This document shows, piece by piece, positions 1 through 5,157 of a stretch of DNA of 6,630 nucleotides (its first letter is position 1; every line of letters begins with the position of its first letter). The stretch comes from Hyphomicrobiales bacterium (GTDB lineage: Bacteria > Pseudomonadota > Alphaproteobacteria > Rhizobiales > Beijerinckiaceae), in assembly GCA_025363375.1 (NCBI GenBank), contig JANYDZ010000457.1, positions 1 to 6,630 on the forward strand, written 5' to 3'. The translations under genes were made by a program, and so were the position numbers. Under the pieces are notes generated by a model. The model searched no databases. It was not told the origin of the DNA and was given only the letters and a program-made list of their open reading frames with translations.

Positions 1-155
1 CGAATGTAGCTCAACACAATTCCTCAAACTTGGGGCGCTTTCTCCCCAATCGTTCAGTGGTTCCCTTGGCGCCCTGCGGCCGTGACGAATGTAAAGATCG
101 AACATGTCAGCCTCCACGGATTTGATGCCGACAAGAAAGCATGGATTTATAGTCT

Positions 156-187
156 CAACCATCCTGGACAATAGTCCAGGATGGTTG
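156..187. repeat. Perfect inverted repeat, 14-bp stem with AATA loop
   Basis: The left arm CAACCATCCTGGAC (156-169) and right arm GTCCAGGATGGTTG (174-187) are exact reverse complements separated by AATA. The element lies 11 bases beyond the stop of the decayed Bug-type gene in its reading direction, where a terminator is expected. Neither strand shows a T-run after the stem (minus strand continues AGACTATAAA), so a classical intrinsic terminator is not supported. The intact paralogue has no matching hairpin after its stop. It could be a stalling or processing hairpin, or a scar of the rearrangement that created the remnant. Confidence 0.75.
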
Positions 188-198
188 CTCATCCCCCC

Positions 199-530
199 TC
201 ACGGGTCCACCGCCCTCAGCACCCTCGTCGCCCGCTCTATCACCGTGCGCGGCGCCTTGTGGATTTCGTCCGCCAGCGCGCCCACGGTCTCGCCCGGCAC
301 AAAATTCAGCGTCACGCGCATGCGTTCGGCCTCGCGCAAAAACTCCGGGTCCCTGGCCATCGCCGCGAAAGCGCGGCGCAGGGTGGCGAGCGCCTCGGGC
401 CTGACTGCGGGCGGGACAATAAAATTGCGTCTGTATTTCTACCGCTCAATCAGCAAGCGCGGCGCCGCGCGGGACTCGTCAGCGCTCGCCGGTTCCAGCC
501 CCGTCGCCACGTCCGGCAAATCGGGATGCC
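199..530 (-). pseudogene. 3' remnant of a Bug/TctC-type solute-binding protein gene
   Basis: This stretch aligns without gaps, at a constant offset of 1263 bases, to the last ~110 codons of the intact Bug-type gene at 1462-2499 (its residues about 237-345). The shared stop codon TGA is at 199-201. By eye I count about 43 differences in 330 bases (about 87% identity) and about 19 changed residues out of 109. The codon matching Gln266 (CAG) of the intact copy is TAG here (439-441), so translation would stop 80 codons before the original end. Homology ends abruptly near 529-530, and the signal peptide and first two thirds of the protein are absent from the window. An open frame runs into the fragment from higher coordinates, but its upstream part is antisense to the conserved hypothetical gene and is unlikely to be coding. 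A non-functional gene fragment is the best reading. Whether it came from partial duplication or from decay of a full paralogue cannot be decided here. Confidence 0.85.
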
Positions 531-533
531 GAC

Positions 534-561
534 TTGACAAATTATTCCCACATTCTATGTT
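534..561 (+). promoter_or_regulatory. Candidate sigma-70-type promoter
   Basis: A perfect -35 hexamer TTGACA (534-539) is followed after 16 bases by TATGTT (556-561), a fair -10 element. Transcription would begin near 568 and serve the conserved hypothetical gene downstream. It lies only a few bases from the point where homology of the decayed Bug-type fragment ends. If it is real, the ATG at 557 overlaps the -10 box and cannot be the translation start from this transcript, which favours a start further in, such as the TTG at 593. Confidence 0.5.
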
Positions 562-1267
562 CTCTGTTTGTTCCATAACCAAAGAGCCCGTCTTGCACCC
601 GTGCCAATCCATCGATCCCAACAAAATCGCCCTCGCGCGCATCCTTGCGGGTCTCTTCGCGCTGCTGGGATTGACGGCTGGCGCCGTTCCCGGGCGCATT
701 TCGAGGCAGCTGCATCGCGCTATTCTCAGAATGTTGCGGCCGGCCGAATCCGCCGCGCGGCGTTTGATCGTGGTCCTGGCGCGGACCATCAAAGTGAAAG
801 CATCGCCCCCGCGTCCCGGGCCTGCGGGCCTTGTTCGCGCGCGACAAAGAAAACCGCGCCTGTCCTTTCAACTCTTCGACCCCCGGCAGCGTTTTTTCCG
901 CGAGCCGCCCCGGCCCAAACCCGACCCCCGCGCGCAGCCGCGCATCTCGTTTTTCGGCAACGGCGAAGTCCGCCGGATTTCGTTGGGGGGCGAGCCGCCG
1001 TCGCCGAGCGACGGTCTTGAGACTCCGGCACATCTCGCGCGCAGGCTTGAGGCCCTGAAAACCGCCCTCGACGATTTGCCGCGTCAGGCCAGGCGCCTCG
1101 CCCGCGCGCTGGCCAGACGCGAGAAGTCGCCGCGCCTGAAGCTCCAGGGGCCCCTGCGGCCCGGACCCGCGCCGGGCTTCCGCAAGCAGCCCCTTCAGGA
1201 AATCGATCGCGTGCTGCATCGATGCGACTGGCTCGCCCGCGAGGCGCTGGCGCCCGACACGTCTTGA
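557..1267 (+). CDS. Basic conserved hypothetical protein with one N-terminal hydrophobic segment
   Basis: Function unknown. Up to 236 residues counted from the ATG at 557. The protein is rich in Arg and Pro. Residues about 24-46 form a hydrophobic stretch (ALARILAGLFALLGLTAG), probably a membrane anchor. A basic amphipathic stretch follows (RQLHRAILRMLRPAESAARR, 50-69), then a Pro-rich linker, a segment with SFQLFDPR and RISFFGNGEVRR (about 103-140), and a helical C-terminal part with LEALKTALDDLPRQARRLAR (164-183), ending WLAREALAPDTS. The segmented organisation and the C-terminal part resemble hypothetical proteins I recall from Hyphomicrobiales. That is memory, not a search. The start is uncertain. 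The ATG at 557 has no Shine-Dalgarno and lies inside a predicted -10 box, whereas the in-frame TTG at 593 has AAAGAG six bases upstream. The frame stays open back to 104, but that part is antisense to the decayed Bug-type fragment and should not be included. Both flanking Bug-type sequences lie on the other strand, so it is probably monocistronic. Confidence 0.7.
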   Translation: MFSVCSITKEPVLHPCQSIDPNKIALARILAGLFALLGLTAGAVPGRISRQLHRAILRMLRPAESAARRLIVVLARTIKVKASPPRPGPAGLVRARQRKPRLSFQLFDPRQRFFREPPRPKPDPRAQPRISFFGNGEVRRISLGGEPPSPSDGLETPAHLARRLEALKTALDDLPRQARRLARALARREKSPRLKLQGPLRPGPAPGFRKQPLQEIDRVLHRCDWLAREALAPDTS

Positions 1268-1461
1268 CCATTTGCGCCGCCGAAAACGTCAGCCGCTTCA
1301 TCCCGGGCGCCGAAGGCGATCCGGGCCGCAATATATTTTGCCGGGCGAGGGCGCGCTCGCCAGGTGTTCTGGCCATGTCTGATCGTCGTCGCCCTTCGCA
1401 TTCAGCGCGGTTTGAAGGCCCCAATCCCGATAGAACGAGCGGAGGGGCGACACTATCACCC

Positions 1462-2499
1462 TCACGGGTCCACCGCTCTCAGCACCTTCGTCGCCCGCTC
1501 GATCACCGCGCGCGGCGCCTTGTGGATGTCGTTCACCAACTCCGCCACGACTTCGCCCGGCACAAAATTCAGCGTCACGCGCATGCGTTCGGCCTCGCGC
1601 AAAAACTCCGGGTCTTTCGCCATCGCCGCGAAAGCCCGGCGCAGCGTGGCGAGCGCCTCGGGCTTGACGCCGGGTGGAACAATGAAGTTGCGTCCGTATT
1701 TCTGACGCTCGATCAGCAGGCGCAGCACGGCGCGGGACTCGTCGTCCTTCGCCAGTTCCAGGCCCGTCGCCGTGTCGGGCAAATCGGGATGGCGCTCCGT
1801 GCGCAATTGCAACAGAAAGCGGACCTTCTTTTCCGCGATCCAGTCTTGCCTGCCGGCGCGCACGGAATCGAAATCATCGCCCACCACCCCTTGCACCTCG
1901 CCGCGTTCCATGGCGAGCGAGATCGCGGCGGTGCCGGGATAGCCGTTGACCAGCTTGAACTTCGTACCGGCGAGCGCGTTGAGCACGTTCGGCCACAGCG
2001 TCACGTCCGAACTTGTGCCGCCCGCGCCGACGAGGATTTCCTGTCTCACCGTGTCCTGCGCGCTGGCGAAGGGCGTCGTCGCCCACACCATGGCGAGCGC
2101 GGTGTAATCATTGAGGCTGCCGAGCCAGCCGAGTTTTGTCGCGTCGAGATGCGCGTTCCTGTTGCCGAGCAGGGATTCGAACAGGGTGGCGCTCTGGGTG
2201 ATGGCGATGGCGGTCCCGTCCTTTGGCGCGATATTGTAGAGCCAGTTGGCGGCGATCAGGGAGCCCGCGCCCGGCATGTTGCTCGCCACGATCGTCGGGT
2301 TGCCGGGCAAAAAGCGCCCCAGGTGCCGCGCCGCGAGCCGGCCATAAATGTCATAGCCGCCGCCCGCCGGCGTGCCGATGGTGATCGACAGCTTGTCGCC
2401 AAGGAAGACGTCCTGGGCGCAGGCCGCGCGCGGCGCCAGAATCGCCGGAAGCGCCGCGAGAAACACGCCGGCGCGCGCCATAACCATCCGCAATTTCAT
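1462..2499 (-). CDS. Bug/TctC-family periplasmic solute-binding receptor
   Basis: A 345-residue periplasmic binding protein of the Bug family (TctC, COG3181 type). These capture small organic anions for tripartite tricarboxylate transporters or act as orphan receptors. Residues 1-28 are a clear signal peptide: Lys/Arg start, hydrophobic core VFLAALPAILA, likely cleavage after AACA. The first lobe carries IGTPAGGGYDIYGRLAARHL (41-60), then NPTIVASNMPGAGSLIAANW (67-86) and APKDGTAIAI (91-100), the typical N-terminal Bug segments. LVGAGGTSSDVTLWPNVLNA (156-175) and VNGYPGT (184-190) follow in the second lobe. The length is slightly above the usual 320-330. I chose the ATG at 2499 because GAAGGAAGG (2516-2508 on the minus strand) lies eight bases upstream and the signal peptide begins there. 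The open frame runs back to 2832 but is antisense to the sulfatase-like gene. No TctA/TctB membrane subunits are in the window. The ligand cannot be read from the sequence. A decayed partial copy lies at 199-530. Confidence 0.9.
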   Translation of the reverse strand: MKLRMVMARAGVFLAALPAILAPRAACAQDVFLGDKLSITIGTPAGGGYDIYGRLAARHLGRFLPGNPTIVASNMPGAGSLIAANWLYNIAPKDGTAIAITQSATLFESLLGNRNAHLDATKLGWLGSLNDYTALAMVWATTPFASAQDTVRQEILVGAGGTSSDVTLWPNVLNALAGTKFKLVNGYPGTAAISLAMERGEVQGVVGDDFDSVRAGRQDWIAEKKVRFLLQLRTERHPDLPDTATGLELAKDDESRAVLRLLIERQKYGRNFIVPPGVKPEALATLRRAFAAMAKDPEFLREAERMRVTLNFVPGEVVAELVNDIHKAPRAVIERATKVLRAVDP

Positions 2500-2530
2500 G
2501 CTGTTTGCCTTCCTTCGCGCGTCTGGCGGC

Positions 2531-2560
2531 AGAATACCGGACGCGGCGCTCGACATGCAA
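2531..2560 (-). promoter_or_regulatory. Candidate promoter of the Bug-type receptor gene
   Basis: On the minus strand TTGCAT (2560-2555) and TATTCT (2536-2531) are separated by 18 bases, a reasonable sigma-70-like pair. Transcription would begin near 2524, giving a 5' leader of about 25 bases that contains the GAAGGAAGG ribosome-binding site. The site lies in the divergent spacer shared with the sulfatase-like gene, for which I see no equally good promoter on the plus strand. Confidence 0.4.
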
Positions 2561-2608
2561 CGGCGGGCCGCGGTTCCCATTTTGCGCGGTTCCGTTATAG
2601 AGGCTCGC

Positions 2609-4288
2609 ATGAACGGTTCGTCCTTTCGATTGCCATTGTGGATTTCCGCGGTTTCCGCCTTCGCCGCCTTGCTGGCTCTGGCCGCATGGTTGTGGCGCCA
2701 CGAGAGCGAACCTACGGGCCGCGCGCTGGCGTTCGGCGTCACCGGCTTGCTTATGGGGCTCATATTGCTCGCGAGCCGCCGCCCGTTCTTCTCCGTGGCC
2801 GCAATGATCGCGGCGACCCTGGCTATTTTCACAATCGCGCGGCTGAAACGCGCCGATGAAGGAATGATTTTTCACGCCTGGGATTTGGTCAATATACTGT
2901 TCGCATGGAACGATTTGACGCAAGCCATCCGTGTTCACTGGCGCGAATGGCTGGCCTGCGCCATTGGCGGCGCCGCAATTCTCGCCGTTTTGACTTTGAT
3001 CGCGCGCGTCGAGCGTGCCTCAATTCCCCGCATTGCGGCTTTGGTTTTGTCGCTTGCGGGCGCGGGCGTGGCTTTGTTTGCGGCGCTGCGTCTGCCCGAG
3101 CGCGGACACACGCAGTTTTTCTGGGACGGCCTCTACGTCTCCGGCTTTTACCGCTCGTTCGGCGAAGCCGGGCAAGCCTTGCGGCGCGGCGGCCTGTTCG
3201 AACTGGGCGCGGCCAACGGGCGGGCGCTGGCGGGGGACTTTGTTTGCGGAACGCCGCGACGCCCGCCGCACATTTTGCTCATCCACGAGGAATCGGTGAC
3301 GCCGCCCTCGGTTTTTCCCGGACTTTCCTACGACAGGTCGCTGGACCCTTTTTTCCTGTCCCATGACGGCGTCCTGCACCATCTGCGCGTCGAGACCTAC
3401 GGCGGCGCTTCCTGGCTGACGCAATTTTCGGTGCTGGCGGGCGTGTCCGCGCGAAGTTTCGGCTCCATGAGCAATTTCGTGCAGCCTTTCATGCGCGGAC
3501 GATTGAAGGAAACGGTGCCCCAGATCCTCGCGGGTTGCGGCTATCGCAATATGATGTTCACCGCCTGGCCGAAACAGTTCATGGGCGTCGCGCGCTTTTA
3601 TGAATCCATCGGCGTCAAGGAAATCTTCGACCAGACCGCGCAGGGCAACGTTTACGAGAACGAGCGCGACCGGTTCTTTTTTGGCAACGCCTTGCGTGAA
3701 ATCGAGCGCCATCTGGCGTCGTCGCGCCAACCGCTCTTTCAATTCATTGAAACCATGTCGGCGCATTGGCCCTACGACGTTAAATACGAGCCGGGGCTCG
3801 ACGTGCCCGGCGGGGCGCCCGGCGCGCATCCCGAAGTGCATGAATATCTGCGCCGTCTGGCCATGGTCAAAATGGACGACGACTGGCTGCGCGCCGAGTT
3901 GAAGCGGCGTTTCCCCGACGAGGCCTTCCTGATTGTGCGCTACGGCGACCATCACCCGCTGGCGACGCGCGCGCTCATTGGCCTGCCGGATGATATCAGC
4001 GTGGAGGATGTTCACCTGCCCCCGGACTCGCCGGGGTTCGTCACCTTCTACGCCGTGGACGGCATCGGCTGGCGACCGCCGGCCTTGCCGGCGCCCGATA
4101 TCGTCGACGCCGCATATCTGGGGGCGGTCCTGTTGAATTCCGCCCGCCTGCCGTTGCCCGCTTCATGGCGTGAGCGGCTGGACATGATGCGCGACTGCGA
4201 CGGGCGCTACTGGACCTGCGCGGACCATGAGAGAATACTGGGATTCCAGCGCCGGCTCAGCGACGCGGGCCTCGTGCGCGCGCGATGA
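2609..4288 (+). CDS. Membrane-anchored sulfatase-fold phospho-alcohol transferase (LtaS/OpgB/EptA-like)
   Basis: A 559-residue inner-membrane protein. Five hydrophobic segments (about 9-29, 38-55, 59-77, 113-133, 141-160) precede a periplasmic catalytic domain from about 219 to 515, the layout of lipoteichoic-acid synthase, OpgB and phosphoethanolamine transferases. Expected metal and catalytic motifs are visible: HILLIHEES (221-229, acidic ligand Glu228), GGASWLTQFSVLAG (265-278), where Ser268 takes the place of the catalytic Thr of LtaS, MSAHWPYD (383-390, substrate-site His386) and RYGDHHP (444-450, Asp447 and His448). From the family, it likely transfers a phosphoglycerol or phosphoethanolamine-type group from a phospholipid to an envelope glycan or lipid. 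Donor and acceptor cannot be read from the sequence, and a hydrolase is not excluded. The ATG at 2609 is preferred: AGAGG (2599-2603) lies five bases upstream and the first helix follows directly. The frame is open from 2372, but that extension is antisense to the Bug-type signal peptide. The gene is divergent from the Bug-type gene and 115 bases upstream of the protease gene. Confidence 0.85.
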   Translation: MNGSSFRLPLWISAVSAFAALLALAAWLWRHESEPTGRALAFGVTGLLMGLILLASRRPFFSVAAMIAATLAIFTIARLKRADEGMIFHAWDLVNILFAWNDLTQAIRVHWREWLACAIGGAAILAVLTLIARVERASIPRIAALVLSLAGAGVALFAALRLPERGHTQFFWDGLYVSGFYRSFGEAGQALRRGGLFELGAANGRALAGDFVCGTPRRPPHILLIHEESVTPPSVFPGLSYDRSLDPFFLSHDGVLHHLRVETYGGASWLTQFSVLAGVSARSFGSMSNFVQPFMRGRLKETVPQILAGCGYRNMMFTAWPKQFMGVARFYESIGVKEIFDQTAQGNVYENERDRFFFGNALREIERHLASSRQPLFQFIETMSAHWPYDVKYEPGLDVPGGAPGAHPEVHEYLRRLAMVKMDDDWLRAELKRRFPDEAFLIVRYGDHHPLATRALIGLPDDISVEDVHLPPDSPGFVTFYAVDGIGWRPPALPAPDIVDAAYLGAVLLNSARLPLPASWRERLDMMRDCDGRYWTCADHERILGFQRRLSDAGLVRAR

Positions 4289-4331
4289 ACGCAAGGGCTC
4301 CAGCCTGTTTGCGACATGTTAACGAAAATGA

Positions 4332-4358
4332 AGGCGAACCGTGCGAACAATTTCGCCT
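4332..4358 (+). other. Possible hairpin upstream of the protease gene
   Basis: AGGCGAA (4332-4338) and TTCGCCT (4352-4358) can pair as a 7-bp stem with a 13-base loop. It lies 44 bases beyond the sulfatase-like stop and 46 before the protease ATG. No T-run follows, so it is not a convincing intrinsic terminator. It may be a leader structure or chance. Confidence 0.25.
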
Positions 4359-4403
4359 CGGGCGGTCGGATCGCAAGGCGGCCCCGTATCATTTGGAGCC
4401 GGC

Positions 4404-5045
4404 ATGTTTTCCGGATTGATCAAGCTCACCGTCGGCGCAGCCCTTGTCGCCGCTTTCGCGGGCACGATGCTTTCATCCACGGTGACGCCGCCCGCGCAAT
4501 CCGCCCATACAATCGGCGCGGCCACTGCGGCGAACGCGGCTCCGGCGCCCTCCGTAAAGGCAAAAAGCTGGTTCGGCGGCTGGTTCGAGGGCATGCAATT
4601 CTCGCGTGATTCGGCGCCCGCCGCAAAACCGGCCGCGCCGGTTCAAACGGCGGCGGTCTCCACTGGTTCGGGCTACGGCCGCATGGAGCTGCGTCCGGGC
4701 CCGGGAGGCCATTACGAGACGGACATAGAGGTGGAGGGTCAGCGCGTTTCCGTGCTCGTCGATACCGGCGCGACATTGCTTTCGCTGACCTACGAAGACG
4801 CCGGCAAACTCGGCATCCGCCCGGCGCCGGCCGACTACACGGCCAATATCGCCACCGCCAACGGCATGGCCAAAGCCGCGCGCGTCAATGTGCGGGAGGT
4901 TCGGCTCGGCACTCTGGAGGTGCGCAATGTCGACGCGCTCGTCATGCCGCGGGACGTCAAGGGCAAGACCTTGCTGGGCATGAGCTTCCTCAAGAAGCTC
5001 TCCGGTTTCGAAGTGACGGGCGGCAATCTCGTGCTGCGTCAGTAG
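4404..5045 (+). CDS. Retropepsin-like aspartic protease (clan AA, TIGR02281-type)
   Basis: A 213-residue protein with an N-terminal hydrophobic segment (about 5-24, LIKLTVGAALVAAFAG), serving as a membrane anchor or uncleaved signal. An Ala/Pro-rich linker (about 28-90) and one retropepsin-like domain (about 91-213) follow. The catalytic signature VLVDTGATLLSLT (117-129) holds Asp120-Thr-Gly, and LLGMSFLKKL (190-199) matches the conserved C-terminal segment of the bacterial family. A single domain of this size must dimerise to make a two-aspartate active site, as in retroviral proteases. The placement implies action on the periplasmic side; the substrate is unknown. I chose the ATG at 4404 because TTGGAG (4393-4398) lies five bases upstream and the hydrophobic segment starts at once. 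A GTG at 4341 in the same frame would add 21 residues that resemble nothing. The gene follows the sulfatase-like gene at 115 bases on the same strand, so co-transcription is possible but not shown. Confidence 0.88.
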   Translation: MFSGLIKLTVGAALVAAFAGTMLSSTVTPPAQSAHTIGAATAANAAPAPSVKAKSWFGGWFEGMQFSRDSAPAAKPAAPVQTAAVSTGSGYGRMELRPGPGGHYETDIEVEGQRVSVLVDTGATLLSLTYEDAGKLGIRPAPADYTANIATANGMAKAARVNVREVRLGTLEVRNVDALVMPRDVKGKTLLGMSFLKKLSGFEVTGGNLVLRQ

Positions 5046-5098
5046 CGGCGCCTTGTCCGTCTTTCTGCCGCCATCTTCAAGTGAAAAGTCTCCAGGCG

Positions 5099-5122
5099 CC
5101 GCGGCGTTGCTCCCAACCGCGG
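5099..5122 (+). other. GC-rich hairpin in the leader of the hexose-phosphate mutase gene
   Basis: CCGCG (5099-5103) pairs with CGCGG (5118-5122), and GTTG (5106-5109) with CAAC (5114-5117), around a CTCC loop, leaving GC (5104-5105) as a bulge. It lies 53 bases after the protease stop. No T-run follows, so it is either a weak or factor-dependent terminator of the protease transcript or a leader structure. A weak promoter-like pair, TTGCTC (5108-5113) and TAAAAA (5131-5136) spaced 17 bases, overlaps it. Confidence 0.3.
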
Positions 5123-5157
5123 ATCGACACTAAAAACTCATCCCACAAGAGGTTTTC

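Noticed and set aside
30..49. Short inverted repeat TTGGGG / CCCCAA with an 8-base loop
   Set aside because: The stem is only six base pairs, with no T-run on either strand and no gene nearby to give it a role. Chance is likely.
1..198. Left-edge region examined for an insertion sequence end or an upstream gene end
   Set aside because: I found no transposase frame, no convincing terminal repeat pair and no target duplication. The recurring CGAATGTA (1-8 and 86-93) is too short to mean anything by itself.
542..1219. A 225-codon minus-strand open frame opposite the conserved hypothetical gene
   Set aside because: Its peptide is low-complexity Arg/Gly/Ala sequence without recognisable motifs, while the opposite strand encodes a protein with structured, family-like segments. 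GC-rich DNA commonly leaves antisense frames open.
1344..1361. Hairpin GGCGAG / CTCGCC between the conserved hypothetical gene and the Bug-type gene, considered as a shared terminator
   Set aside because: The six-base stem is not followed by a T-run in either direction, and such GC-rich pairings are common at this base composition.
1222..2859. A 545-codon plus-strand open frame
   Set aside because: It is antisense to the Bug-type receptor, which has a signal peptide, family motifs and a ribosome-binding site. The antisense peptide is rich in His and Arg, typical of a shadow frame.
3020..4015. A 331-codon minus-strand open frame
   Set aside because: It lies opposite the catalytic domain of the sulfatase-like gene, whose metal motifs are intact. 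The antisense product has no recognisable features.
4341..4403. N-terminal extension of the protease from a GTG start
   Set aside because: No ribosome-binding site of note precedes the GTG, and the extra 21 residues would displace the hydrophobic segment from the N-terminus. The ATG at 4404 has TTGGAG at good spacing.
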